A stretch of 64,000 nucleotides of DNA from Winslowiella toletana. GTDB taxonomy: Bacteria > Pseudomonadota > Gammaproteobacteria > Enterobacterales > Enterobacteriaceae. The translations under genes were made by a program, and so were the position numbers. The notes under the pieces are model-generated. The model was given only the letters and a program-made list of their open reading frames with translations. It ran no database searches and was not told the origin of the DNA. Positions 26,778 through 36,084 of this stretch are shown here, piece by piece. The stretch covers positions 4,464,001 through 4,528,000 of the forward strand of contig NZ_CP134152.1 in assembly GCF_032164335.1 (NCBI RefSeq), in the 5' to 3' direction. Every line of letters starts with the position of its first letter. Position 1 is the stretch's first letter.

Positions 26778-27518
26778 TTAAGCTCTTTCCCCGCGAATAG
26801 ACACCGGCGGGAACGGATAGCGTTCGCCGCGTTCAACCCAATCCATAAAATCAGCACGTGCGCCAGGGAAGCCAATCAGCGTCCAGCCCACCATCTGCTG
26901 ATTACCACCGTGGATCGGATCGCTGAAGAAACCTTCACGGGTGTTCTGTAACAGGAAAGAGAAAAAGACTTTACTCGGTAGCTGTCTGAACCCGGCGCTG
27001 CCGCTTTCAAACGCCTGCAAAATCGTGTCCTGCTGCTGCGCGGTCAGTTCAGCAAACACTTTACCGTGCTGTGCTTTTGCATAAGCGTCAGCCTCTTCCA
27101 GCCCCAGACGATAAATCTGCTGCGGCACCAGCGGCAGCTGATAGCCCAGCTCGCGGTCAGCATCGGGATGAAACGGCCCCTGCATATACCAGTTGGCACC
27201 GGTGGCATAAGGGGTATTCATCTGGCGATCGATAAACTCCGGCACGCCGGCTTCCAGCGCCCCAGGGCCACGTTCATCTGCCGGGATCAGGCGCGCGACG
27301 GCGGCCTGCAGAAAGGCAAACTCTTCACGGGTGAACCAACTCGGTTGATAATCTTTTGCCTGCTGCGGGCCAGCGGGTGCTTGATTATCTTTAGCCTGCG
27401 CCTGGCTGGCGACAGCCAGAGAGCCAAGTCCGGTGCTGCCAATCGCCACTGCCGGAGCCAGCGTTATGGTCTTCAGGAGAAAGTCTCTCCTTGAGCTGCC
27501 TGTTTTTTCTTTTGACAT
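26778..27518 (-). CDS. Gluconate 2-dehydrogenase subunit 3 (small subunit, Tat signal)
   Basis: This 246-residue protein begins with a twin-arginine signal (SSRRDFLLK followed by a hydrophobic stretch and AQA cleavage near residue 40). The body contains the subunit-3 pattern [37 protein letters not shown]. The small subunit is required for export and assembly of the flavoprotein. It is first in the operon with AAGG 7 bases before ATG, 105 bp from a GntR-type operator. Confidence 0.92.
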   Translation of the reverse strand: MSKEKTGSSRRDFLLKTITLAPAVAIGSTGLGSLAVASQAQAKDNQAPAGPQQAKDYQPSWFTREEFAFLQAAVARLIPADERGPGALEAGVPEFIDRQMNTPYATGANWYMQGPFHPDADRELGYQLPLVPQQIYRLGLEEADAYAKAQHGKVFAELTAQQQDTILQAFESGSAGFRQLPSKVFFSFLLQNTREGFFSDPIHGGNQQMVGWTLIGFPGARADFMDWVERGERYPFPPVSIRGERA

Positions 27519-27844
27519 TACATTGCCTTATCACGCTACCGCGCTGCGGTGCGCATCAATGAGTGAGTATCGGTGTTGTTGTTTTTATCAGGATATTCCG
27601 GGGATACAGGCGGTAACATTTTGTGTTACCGGTAACAATAATCAATATTGTAACAGCATTCCCCTTTAAACTTTAGGCTTAAGAAACAAAACCACACAAA
27701 TTCCTTAACAATTAGCCGACAATTAACCGGCTTTAACCAGAAAAATCCCACCAGGCGGGGAATTTGAAACGGACGGACACAACCGACGACAGACTGACAA
27801 CAATCAAAGCGCTATAACTGGCTGACAATAACCATGGAGTGCCT
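27519..27844. other. Divergent control region between the gluconate dehydrogenase operon and sbmA
   Basis: These 326 bp hold the GntR-type palindrome array at 27612-27637 nearer the dehydrogenase side. The sbmA promoter must be in the right part, but no elements stand out. Confidence 0.55.
27612..27637. promoter_or_regulatory. GntR-type (gluconate repressor) operator
   Basis: TGTTACC-GGTAACA at 27624-27637 is a perfect 14-bp palindrome and matches the known gluconate repressor operator core. A third heptamer GGTAACA at 27612-27618 creates an overlapping inverted repeat with a 5-base spacer. The array lies about 94-119 bp upstream of the dehydrogenase operon. Confidence 0.72.
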
Positions 27845-29080
27845 ATGTTTAGCTCTTTCTTTCCCCGGCCAGCGCTGTTTTTCAGCAGCGCAGCGATATG
27901 GAGCCTGATGGCGATCCTGTGCTGGTTCGATGGCGGCGACCATCTGGTTTTTCAGCTACATCAGTTTGCTTCATACGCTGATAAACCCTTACCGGACAAC
28001 GCCTGGCGCTTTGTGCAGCCTTCTCAGCTGTGGTTCTATCTTTACTACGCGGTAATCGTCGGATTGTTCGCAATGGTGTGGTTTATTTATCGGCCACATC
28101 GCTGGCAACGCTGGTCAGTGCTCGGCAGCGCACTGATTATTTTCGTTACCTGGTTTGATGTGCAGGTGGGCGTGGCCATCAACGCCTGGTATGGCCCATT
28201 TTACGACATGATTCAAAACGCGCTGGCACATCCCAATACCATAAAAATCATCATTTTCTACCAGCAGCTGGCTGCATTCCTCGGCATCGCACTGATAGCG
28301 GTAGTGATTGGCGTACTTAACGCGTTTTTTATCAGCCACTGGATTTTCCGCTGGCGCAGCGCGATGAATAATTACTATATGGCGCACTGGCAGCAGCTGC
28401 GCAACATTGAAGGCGCAGCGCAGCGGGTACAGGAAGACACCATGCGTTTTTCCAGCACGCTGGAAAGCTGGGGCATTAATCTGATCCGGGCGGTGATGAC
28501 GCTGATAGCTTTTTTACCGGTGCTGGTGGCGCTGTCAAAGCATGTGGAAAGCGTGCCGATCCTCGGCAATATTCCGTATGCGCTGGTGATTGCCGCGCTG
28601 TTATGGTCGCTATTCGGCACCGGGTTGCTGGCAGCGGTAGGGATTAAATTGCCGGGGCTGGAGTTTCGTAATCAGCGGGTGGAAGCGGCCTATCGTAAAG
28701 AGTTGGTCTATGGCGAGGATAACGCGCAGCGTGCAGATCCGCTGACGGCAGGACAGCTGTTCCAGCGCGTACGCTTCAACTATTTTCGCCTCTATTTTCA
28801 CTATCTCTATTTCAATATCACCCGCATTCTGTATCTGCAGGTAGATAACGTATTCGGGCTGTTTGTTTTGTTTCCATCGATTATCGCCGGCACCATTACG
28901 CTGGGCCTGCTGCAACAGATTACCAATGTATTTGATCAGGTCCGCGCCTCGTTTCAGTATCTGATCACTTCATGGTCCACGCTGGTGGAACTGATGTCAA
29001 TTTACAAACGTCTGCGCAGTTTCGAGCAGGTGCTGAATGCGGATGAAACTCTCCTCCACACGCTGGAGGAGAGTGGTTAA
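27845..29080 (+). CDS. sbmA: Peptide antibiotic transporter SbmA
   Basis: This 411-residue inner-membrane protein of the SbmA/BacA family matches E. coli SbmA over nearly the whole length: FWFIYxPHRWQ-type segment, [27 protein letters not shown], [20 protein letters not shown] segment, [29 protein letters not shown] and [26 protein letters not shown]. It imports proline-rich antimicrobial peptides, microcins and thiazole peptides using the proton gradient. ATG at 27845 follows TGGAG and matches the E. coli start; an upstream GTG at 27839 is less likely. Confidence 0.96.
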   Translation: MFSSFFPRPALFFSSAAIWSLMAILCWFDGGDHLVFQLHQFASYADKPLPDNAWRFVQPSQLWFYLYYAVIVGLFAMVWFIYRPHRWQRWSVLGSALIIFVTWFDVQVGVAINAWYGPFYDMIQNALAHPNTIKIIIFYQQLAAFLGIALIAVVIGVLNAFFISHWIFRWRSAMNNYYMAHWQQLRNIEGAAQRVQEDTMRFSSTLESWGINLIRAVMTLIAFLPVLVALSKHVESVPILGNIPYALVIAALLWSLFGTGLLAAVGIKLPGLEFRNQRVEAAYRKELVYGEDNAQRADPLTAGQLFQRVRFNYFRLYFHYLYFNITRILYLQVDNVFGLFVLFPSIIAGTITLGLLQQITNVFDQVRASFQYLITSWSTLVELMSIYKRLRSFEQVLNADETLLHTLEESG

Positions 29081-29092
29081 TAGCCGCGTCGC

Positions 29093-30736
29093 TTACTGCT
29101 GCTGCAGCGCGGCAAACACCTGCTCAACCGCATAGGCGCCGGGATCTTTCACCCCATTCAGGCTGTCCTGATTAAGGTACGAAGATCGCCCGGCTTTTGC
29201 CACCTTCATTTCGGCGGTGGCGTCCGCTCCGGCGCGTGCTGCACTGGCGGCCGCTGCCAGATCTTTGCCTGCCGCCAGCGCGTTAAATGCCGGTTCCAGC
29301 GCATCAACCATCGTGCGATCGCCTGGCTGCGCGCCGCCATAATGCTTCATGCGCTCCAGGCCATATTGCAGCGCCTGTGCCAGCGATTCGCCCTGCTCCA
29401 GTTTCTGCCCGGCAGAGGTAAACAGAATCGACATCAGCACCCCGCTGGAACCGCCCATGACTACCGCCAGCTCTTCACCCACCAGCGTCAGTAACTGCTC
29501 CGGATGGTTAAGCGGCAATTTTTTTGCCTGATATTGCTTGAGAATTTTACCCGCACCCGCCGCGAAGGTGGAGCCGGTATCGCCATCGCCTACTTTGGCG
29601 TCGAGTTTGTTCAGTTCGCCTTCCAGCCCTACCAGCGTTTCGCAGATGATCCGCACCACCTGCCCAACCTGGGGATTTTCCGACGGTGAATAGTCGAGTC
29701 GGGTGGTCGCTTTTTCACCCGGCTGCGGCGTCAGGGGCTGTACGGCCACCAGCGGATGCCAGCCAAACGCCTCAACCGGAGCCTGTAATGCGGCTTGTGT
29801 CTGTTGATCCAGCACTATTGTCGACAGTGAAAAACCTTTCATATCCAGTGCGCTGACCAACGTGGCCGGTCCCACCAGATGAGTAACCTGCTTGCCGAAC
29901 GGTGATGTCAGCGTTTCACGCGCCAGCACCGCCATTTCCAGCGCGGAGAAGCCGCCAAGATTATTCAGCAGCAGCGCCACTTTTTTATCAGCGGGCAGCT
30001 TTTCCGCCAGCTTTTTCGTGACGATCGCGACTATTTCGCGACTGTTCTGCGTTTTTAGCGTCGATACGCCCGGTTCGCCATGTATCCCCATACCCAATTC
30101 GCTATTCCCGGCCCCCACCCGCTCATCGCGCGCTTCACCCGGAATATGACAGCTGGAAAACGCCAGCCCAATACTGTGCGTGGCCTCAATAGCCTGAGTT
30201 GCCAGACGCGTCACTTCCTGCAGTGATTGCCCCTGCTCGGCGGCATAACCAGCCACTTTATGCACCAGCGCAGTTCCGGCGATACCGCGCGGCTGCGGAT
30301 TGTCGGGCAGTGAAATATCATCTTTCACCATCACCAGTTCGACCTGATAACCAAGCTTTTTCGCTTTCTCCGCTGCCAGGCCAAAATTCAGCCGGTCGCC
30401 GGTATAGTTTTTGACGATAAGCAGGCAACCCGCCTCGCCGGTAACATTAATAATCGCCGTCAGCACCGCATCGACGCTCGGTGAAGCGAAGATATCGCCA
30501 CATACCGCTGCGGTCAGCATCCCTTTACCGACAAATCCGACGTGCGCCGGTTCGTGCCCTGAACCACCGCCGGAGATCAGCGCAACTTTGCTTTTATCCC
30601 AGTCATTACGCACCACAACGCGAATATCGGCATCCACTTCCAGCTTACTCAGATTGTGATACGGCGTGCTGTACAGTGCCCCGTCAATCGCTTCATTAAC
30701 CAAATGGTTTTTGTCATTCATAAAAAACTGATTCAT
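29093..30736 (-). CDS. ATP-dependent dihydroxyacetone kinase (fused DhaK-DhaL)
   Basis: This 547-residue single-chain kinase has an N-terminal DhaK domain with SGGGSGHEPAHVGFVGKGML, whose His forms the covalent hemiaminal with dihydroxyacetone. The C-terminal DhaL ATP-binding domain contains LDAKVGDGDTGSTF with its Mg-binding aspartates. It phosphorylates dihydroxyacetone to dihydroxyacetone phosphate using ATP, unlike the PTS-dependent DhaKLM. It starts after GGAGG, is divergent from the leuA-type gene, and stands alone. No glycerol dehydrogenase is nearby. Confidence 0.94.
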   Translation of the reverse strand: MNQFFMNDKNHLVNEAIDGALYSTPYHNLSKLEVDADIRVVVRNDWDKSKVALISGGGSGHEPAHVGFVGKGMLTAAVCGDIFASPSVDAVLTAIINVTGEAGCLLIVKNYTGDRLNFGLAAEKAKKLGYQVELVMVKDDISLPDNPQPRGIAGTALVHKVAGYAAEQGQSLQEVTRLATQAIEATHSIGLAFSSCHIPGEARDERVGAGNSELGMGIHGEPGVSTLKTQNSREIVAIVTKKLAEKLPADKKVALLLNNLGGFSALEMAVLARETLTSPFGKQVTHLVGPATLVSALDMKGFSLSTIVLDQQTQAALQAPVEAFGWHPLVAVQPLTPQPGEKATTRLDYSPSENPQVGQVVRIICETLVGLEGELNKLDAKVGDGDTGSTFAAGAGKILKQYQAKKLPLNHPEQLLTLVGEELAVVMGGSSGVLMSILFTSAGQKLEQGESLAQALQYGLERMKHYGGAQPGDRTMVDALEPAFNALAAGKDLAAAASAARAGADATAEMKVAKAGRSSYLNQDSLNGVKDPGAYAVEQVFAALQQQ

Positions 30737-30887
30737 CGAAATCCTCCCATGATGTTGTATCAGCGCAATCCTTAACTGTAGTTGAAATCGTCCTGTCAGT
30801 TATGCGCTAGTGATTGTCAGTTATCGGTGAGATTGTCGGGTCGGTTTTCATTAACAATAAGGAAAACGCCACGAACAGGAAAAATTC

Positions 30888-32570
30888 ATGTTGATGCAAC
30901 CCGCTGGAAAATATCTGCCGTTCCCCCCGGTAAAACTGGACGCGCGCCAGTGGCCCTCAAATACTCTGACCCGCGCACCGCGCTGGCTATCAACCGATTT
31001 ACGCGACGGCAACCAGGCGCTGGCTGAACCGATGGACAGCAGTCGTAAACTGCTGTTCTGGGATCTGCTGTTGCAGTGCGGATTTAAAGAGATTGAAGTG
31101 GCTTTCCCTTCCGCTTCGCAAACCGATTTCAAATTTGTCCGGCAGTTAATTGAAGAGCAGCGCATTCCTGAGGATGTGTCGATTCAGGTACTGACTCAGG
31201 CACGAAGCGATTTAATTGAACGCACTTTTGCTGCGCTGCAAGGGGCAAAAAACGCCACTCTGCACCTGTATAACGCTACCGCACCGGTTTTCCGCCGTCT
31301 GGTGTTCCGTCAGAGTAAAGCAGAGATTATCCAGCTGGCGGTCAGCGCGGCGAAGCAGATTCGCCAACAGTGCGAAGATCAACCGGATACGCACTGGACC
31401 TTTGAATACTCACCGGAAACCTTCTGTTTTACCGAGCTGGATTTCGCCCTCGAAATCTGTGAAGCGGTGGCCGAAATCTGGCAACCGTGCGCCGGGCGTC
31501 CGATGATTATCAACCTGCCAGCGACTGTCGAAGTCAGTACGCCGAACGTCTATGCCGATCAGATTGAATATTTTTGCCGCCACTTCACGCGGCGCGCTGA
31601 GGTTTGCATCAGCGTTCATCCACATAATGACCGCGGTACCGGCATTGCCTGTGCCGAACTGGCGATGCTGGCCGGAGCCGACCGGGTAGAAGGCTGCCTG
31701 TTTGGTAACGGCGAGCGCACCGGTAACGTCGATCTGGTGACGCTGGCGCTGAATCTGTATACCCAGGGTGTACCGCCAGGCCTTGATTTCAGCCAGATGA
31801 AACAGGTGGTGGATGTGGTTGAACAGTGTAACCAGCTGCCCGTTCATCCGCGCCATCCGTATGCCGGAGAGCTGGTATTTACCGCCTTTTCCGGCTCGCA
31901 CCAGGATGCCATCAAGAAAGGCTTTGCGGCGCGCCAGCAACAGTCAGAGACGCGCTGGGAAGTGCCTTATCTGCCGCTCGACCCGGCCGATATCGGTTGC
32001 AGCTATGAGGCGGTGATTCGCGTCAACAGCCAGTCCGGTAAAAGTGGTGCCGCATGGATGATTGAGCAGAATCACGGATTGACGTTACCGCGCGCATTAC
32101 AGCAAGACTTCAGTAGCCGGGTGCAGCAGCAAACCGACGGACACGGTAAAGAGATGACGCAGGCCAGTATCTGGCAGCTGTTCCGTCAGGCTTATGGTCT
32201 GCGCGATCCAATGCCGGTGGTGCTGGGTGATTACAGCAGCCAGAGCCAGGCTAACGGCCAGCTCGATTTCCGCGCCGATCTGCGGATGAATGGCAAACGC
32301 AAAACGCTGCGTGGTCGTGGTAATGGCCTGTTGTCAGGGGCGGTGGATGCACTGCGCCAGGCGTTTGATTTGGATCTGTCGATTCAGGATTATCACGAGC
32401 ATACTCTCGGTCAGCGCAGCGACAGCCGCTCGGTAGCCTATATTCGCTGTACCTTTGGTGACAATCAGTCCGCTTGGGGTGTCGGAATTGACAGCGATGT
32501 TTCCCGCGCCTCGCTGCAGGCCCTGCTAAATGCGCTGTCGAACCATTTGCAGGCAAACGGTTTACTTTAG
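30888..32570 (+). CDS. leuA: 2-isopropylmalate synthase, long LeuA form
   Basis: The 560-residue product condenses acetyl-CoA and 2-ketoisovalerate in leucine synthesis. The catalytic barrel has LSTDLRDGNQAL (Arg and metal Asp) and the HPHNDRGTG motif with the two metal-binding His. The C-terminal allosteric domain carries GRGNGLLSGAVDALRQAF. The length and sequence are of the type seen in actinobacteria and pseudomonads, not the roughly 520-residue leuABCD enzyme of enterobacteria. It is a lone gene with no leuBCD. Its stop overlaps the convergent AraC gene by 9 bases. Confidence 0.9.
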   Translation: MLMQPAGKYLPFPPVKLDARQWPSNTLTRAPRWLSTDLRDGNQALAEPMDSSRKLLFWDLLLQCGFKEIEVAFPSASQTDFKFVRQLIEEQRIPEDVSIQVLTQARSDLIERTFAALQGAKNATLHLYNATAPVFRRLVFRQSKAEIIQLAVSAAKQIRQQCEDQPDTHWTFEYSPETFCFTELDFALEICEAVAEIWQPCAGRPMIINLPATVEVSTPNVYADQIEYFCRHFTRRAEVCISVHPHNDRGTGIACAELAMLAGADRVEGCLFGNGERTGNVDLVTLALNLYTQGVPPGLDFSQMKQVVDVVEQCNQLPVHPRHPYAGELVFTAFSGSHQDAIKKGFAARQQQSETRWEVPYLPLDPADIGCSYEAVIRVNSQSGKSGAAWMIEQNHGLTLPRALQQDFSSRVQQQTDGHGKEMTQASIWQLFRQAYGLRDPMPVVLGDYSSQSQANGQLDFRADLRMNGKRKTLRGRGNGLLSGAVDALRQAFDLDLSIQDYHEHTLGQRSDSRSVAYIRCTFGDNQSAWGVGIDSDVSRASLQALLNALSNHLQANGLL

Positions 32571-33326
32571 GGGAAAGTAGTCGCTCGGCGCGACGCCAAG
32601 AATACGGCGAAACATCGCGCTGAATGCACTGTGGCTCTCGTAGCCGAGATCGAGGGAAACGCGCAGCACTGATTCACCCTGCGCCAGACGCGTCAGGGCC
32701 GCCATCAGCCTGGCGCGCCGTACCCAGTCGCTGAACTGTAAGCCGGTCTCGCGTTTGAAATGGCGCGACAGGGTGCGGCTGCTGATGCTTAACCTTTCAG
32801 CCGCCAGCTCCAGCGCCCAGTTCTCACCGGGTCGCATCCGTACCTGGTGACAAAGCTGCGTTAAGTTGGTGCTGGTCGGTTCCGGTAAATGAAAAGGTAA
32901 CTCTGGCATTACCCGAATCTCATCCAGAATCAGCTCATAGATGCGTTCATCGCGGCTGCCGGGCTGATAATCCTCCGACAGCGTCAGCGCACTGATAATC
33001 AGCTCGCGCAGCAGCGGTGAAATCTGAACCACCTGACAACTGGCAGGTAAATCGGCACGCGCCAGCGGATCGATAAACAGCGCGCGCGCCGCGACCTGAC
33101 CCGTAATGTGCAACGCATGCTCTATGCCAGCCGGCACCCATACACCCCGGCTTGGCGGCACTATCCAGTAGCCCTGTGCCGTTTCGACCCGTACCACGCC
33201 GCTCAGGGTGTGAATCAGCTGCGCGCAGTTGTGCTGATGTTTAGGCTCAACCGCACCATGCAGGTAATCATGTGCATAAGGCACCAGGGGCCGGGTGGTA
33301 AAGGTAAAATTTGCCGTGGCACTCAT
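32562..33326 (-). CDS. AraC-family transcriptional regulator with N-terminal cupin (NimR-like)
   Basis: The product is 254 residues. The N-terminal cupin-like sensing domain (HQHNCAQLIHTLSGVVRVETAQGYWIVPPSRGVWVPAGIEHAL) is followed by two C-terminal helix-turn-helix motifs: LELAAERLSISSRTLSRHFKRETGLQF-type segment, and LRVSLDLGYESHSAFSAMFRRILGVAPSDYF. This layout matches NimR/YeaM-type repressors that usually control adjacent exporters, but no exporter is adjacent here. The start at 33326 fits the family; the open frame extends to 33419 without a better ribosome-binding site. Confidence 0.85.
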   Translation of the reverse strand: MSATANFTFTTRPLVPYAHDYLHGAVEPKHQHNCAQLIHTLSGVVRVETAQGYWIVPPSRGVWVPAGIEHALHITGQVAARALFIDPLARADLPASCQVVQISPLLRELIISALTLSEDYQPGSRDERIYELILDEIRVMPELPFHLPEPTSTNLTQLCHQVRMRPGENWALELAAERLSISSRTLSRHFKRETGLQFSDWVRRARLMAALTRLAQGESVLRVSLDLGYESHSAFSAMFRRILGVAPSDYFPLK

Positions 33327-33449
33327 GGCTGCGATTCCAGAAACAATGTTGATTAACAATAGCATAAATGCAACTGACGGCCGCTTTTGCTGTATGTCAG
33401 CTGCCAGAGCACCCAGCAATGAAATAGTGTCACACTGTGTATTGCTGTG

Positions 33450-34097
33450 TTACGACACCACCAGAATGCCCAGCCGTTCCATCAGGGCTGCTGCCTGATT
33501 GCTGTCGAGTTTAACGCCCTCGAGATCGACGTAACGCACATCAAGCTCGCCCAGCGAGGAGCGGGTCAAATCGCAATGCGTGATATCGAGCGTGCGCCAG
33601 TCAAAAGCGGAAAACTCACCGCCGGAGAGGTCGGAACCGCTGAATTTTGCCCCCATCACCTGAGTGCCCAGCCAACGGTTTTCCCACAGCTCGCATTTTT
33701 CCAGCACCACATTGGCGAAATTGGCATAGCTGAGATTGCTTTTAGTGATATATGCGCTGCAAAACCACACTTTTGGCGTAATGAAATTCATAAAGCTGGC
33801 ACCGCGGAAATCGGCACCTTGCAGCATTGAATCTCTGATCTCGATTCCGAGCAGATTGGCGTGGCTGAAGTTGCTCATCGACAGATCGCAACTGTGGAAG
33901 CCGGCATCTTTTAACGTTGCACGACTGAAATTACAGCCCAACTGGCTGTCACGATGATAAAACTGTACGTCAATAAACTGCGTATCGGTTAAATCGGCCG
34001 CTGAAAAATCGCAGTTAATAAAGCTCGCGTGTTCGATCTTCTCGCCGGTGAAGCGATCGGCGGCGATCTTCTGATCGCGCAGGATTAACTTTGCCAT
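33450..34097 (-). CDS. qnr: Qnr-family pentapeptide repeat protein (quinolone-resistance type)
   Basis: This 215-residue right-handed beta-helix is built of A(D/N)LxX repeats. It aligns with QnrB over its entire length: RFTGEKIEHASFINCDFSAADLTDTQF, QFYHRDSQLGCNFSRATLKDAGFHSCDLSMSNF (loop A region), GADFRGASFMNF then WFCSAYITKSNLSYANF (loop B region), VLEKCELWENRW, FSGSDLSGGEFSAFDWR and the C-terminal ALMERLGI dimer helix. Both loops needed for protecting DNA gyrase are present. Whether it lowers quinolone susceptibility here is unknown. It is chromosomal, with no integron or insertion sequence nearby. I found no LexA box upstream; an imperfect palindrome (CAGTT-N9-AACTG) lies at 34158-34176. 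Confidence 0.92.
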   Translation of the reverse strand: MAKLILRDQKIAADRFTGEKIEHASFINCDFSAADLTDTQFIDVQFYHRDSQLGCNFSRATLKDAGFHSCDLSMSNFSHANLLGIEIRDSMLQGADFRGASFMNFITPKVWFCSAYITKSNLSYANFANVVLEKCELWENRWLGTQVMGAKFSGSDLSGGEFSAFDWRTLDITHCDLTRSSLGELDVRYVDLEGVKLDSNQAAALMERLGILVVS

Positions 34098-34271
34098 CGT
34101 GATACCTGTCGTTTTAATAAACTTGTCGCGTTAAGGTGGATGAGCGCATCAACGGTTCAGTTCTTTCCAGCAACTGACCAAAGATGCAGCCAACATGAGC
34201 GGATAGTACCTTATCGTCGATACATTGGCCTAAATCTATCAGGGCGACAAGCGTGCCGCCCAATTGCGAAA

Positions 34272-35816
34272 TTAGCGAAACACGCTAATCGCTTCCACCA
34301 GCCGGGTCGCCTGCCGTGCCATACGGTCGGAAGCTTCGGCACCTTCCTGCACGCGCGCCGCATTCTGATGCGTAATATTATCCAGATCCTCTACCGCCAG
34401 GCTGACCTCAGACAGCGCGGTGGCCTGCTCTGCCGTCGCCGAGCTGATTTGCGCAATCAGTGAGGTCACGTTTTGCACCTGAGAAACAATATCTTCCATC
34501 GTCTTACCGGCATCGTTGACATGCTCAGTGCCGGTTTTCACCCGCGAGGCGCTGGTTTCCACCAGGTTTTTAATCTCGCTGGCGGCGGTAGCGCTGCGCT
34601 GCGCCAGACTACGCACTTCGCCAGCAACCACCGCAAAACCTTTACCCTGCTCGCCAGCACGCGCGGCCTCAACCGCGGCATTCAGCGCCAGGATATTGGT
34701 TTGAAAGGCAATGCCGTCAATCACGCTGGTAATATTGGCGATTTTTCGCGAACTGTCGGCAATTTCCGCCATCATCGTGACCATATTGCCCATCGCATCG
34801 CCGCCCTTCACCGCCGCTTTACTGGTCGAAATCGACAAACTATTCACCTCTGCGGCACTCTCAGTATTGCTTTTTACCGTGGCAGTCATCTGGTTCATGG
34901 TAGCCGCAGTTTGTTGCACATTGGCCGCCGCCTGCTCGGTGCGCCGGCTCAGTTCATTATTACCCTGAGCAACCGCGTCGCTGGCGCTCAGCACATTTAT
35001 TGCCTGACCACTGACGTCATCCACTAACCAGCGGAACATCAGTCCCAGCTGACCAATGGCGCGCAGCGTGATACCCACTTCATCGACCCGATCGATCTGC
35101 TCAACTTTATGGCTGGTGCCGGTCGCCACGCTTAGCGCCTGCTGACAAACCCGCTCAATTGGCCGCGATACCTGATGCTCCAGCCAGCTACCCGCCAGCA
35201 GCAGCATCAGCGCCATTAACGCGGTGTATGCCAGTAACCCTCCGGCTGCCATCCCCAGTAGCCAGACGCCCAGTGCGCTGCACGGCAATAGCGCCAACAG
35301 AGTGGACCGGATGCGCCAGCGCAGCGGTAACGTTTTGAATATTGAGCGCCAGCGCATGATACCGGTGCGCACAATCAGCCCCTTGTGGAAACGACGACCT
35401 TTGCTGCCTCCCTCACGAAACTGACGATAAAGTTGTTCGGTTTCCCGCACCTCTTCCGCCGACGGCTTGGTGCGCACTGACATATAGCCCTGCACGCGAC
35501 CATTGCGCACCACCGGAATGGCATTGGCGCGCACCCAGTAATGGTCGCCATTTTTACGGCGGTTTTTGACCAGAGCGGTCCATGGCTCTCCCTGTTTCAG
35601 CGTCGACCACATATCGGCAAATGCTTCCGGCGGCATATCAGGATGGCGCACCATATTGTGCGGCTGACCGTTAATCTCTTCCGGGGTAAAACCACTGACC
35701 TCAATAAACGCATCATTGGCGTAAGTGATATAGCTGTTGAGATCGGTGGTCGACATCAGAGTCGCATCGTTATCAAACACATACTCTTGCTGCGTTACAG
35801 GCTGGTTATTGCGCAT
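34272..35816 (-). CDS. Aer-like aerotaxis/energy-taxis receptor (PAS-MCP)
   Basis: The 514-residue product has an N-terminal PAS domain (about 10-110; [45 protein letters not shown]), as in Aer, which binds FAD to sense redox state. A hydrophobic membrane hairpin follows (about 165-215). After a HAMP-like region comes the methyl-accepting signalling domain with its hairpin tip [44 protein letters not shown]. No periplasmic ligand domain is present. ATG at 35816 has AAGGA 8 bases upstream; the longer frame to 35843 lacks one. It ends in EAISVFR with no NWETF-type CheR-docking pentapeptide. Confidence 0.9.
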   Translation of the reverse strand: MRNNQPVTQQEYVFDNDATLMSTTDLNSYITYANDAFIEVSGFTPEEINGQPHNMVRHPDMPPEAFADMWSTLKQGEPWTALVKNRRKNGDHYWVRANAIPVVRNGRVQGYMSVRTKPSAEEVRETEQLYRQFREGGSKGRRFHKGLIVRTGIMRWRSIFKTLPLRWRIRSTLLALLPCSALGVWLLGMAAGGLLAYTALMALMLLLAGSWLEHQVSRPIERVCQQALSVATGTSHKVEQIDRVDEVGITLRAIGQLGLMFRWLVDDVSGQAINVLSASDAVAQGNNELSRRTEQAAANVQQTAATMNQMTATVKSNTESAAEVNSLSISTSKAAVKGGDAMGNMVTMMAEIADSSRKIANITSVIDGIAFQTNILALNAAVEAARAGEQGKGFAVVAGEVRSLAQRSATAASEIKNLVETSASRVKTGTEHVNDAGKTMEDIVSQVQNVTSLIAQISSATAEQATALSEVSLAVEDLDNITHQNAARVQEGAEASDRMARQATRLVEAISVFR

Positions 35817-36052
35817 CGATCGGGTCCTTAAGGGAATGAACATCGCTTACAGGGCAGGATGGTTTACTTTTTTTTATATTTTCGGCTGCGCGGGAGGATA
35901 ACTTTAGCCATAAGAGAAATATTTGTAATCAGCGGAAGCATTATTAATGAAGGAGTAAAGGCAAAGTGCAGTAACAGAGATAACCACGTGGTAAGCAGAG
36001 TTAGTTAAGGTGTGATTTAGAGTAAATCAAATGGATGTTTTCGCCGGGTTAA

Positions 36053-36068
36053 CCCGTCCGGAGACGGG
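36053..36068 (-). terminator. Hairpin after murP
   Basis: CCCGTC (36053-36058) pairs with GACGGG (36063-36068) over a 4-base loop, just beyond the murP stop on the minus strand. A weak U-run makes it a possible terminator only. It closely resembles the strong hairpin at 38574 on the other side of murQP. Confidence 0.4.
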
Positions 36069-36084
36069 CTACGCCAGAAATGGA

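Noticed and set aside
34098-34271. LexA box upstream of qnr
   Set aside because: QnrB-type genes are often SOS-controlled, so I looked for CTGT-N8-ACAG on both strands and found none.
34473-35027. 184-codon plus-strand frame inside the Aer-like gene
   Set aside because: Shadow of the strongly conserved MCP signalling domain on the other strand; no ribosome-binding site or family match.
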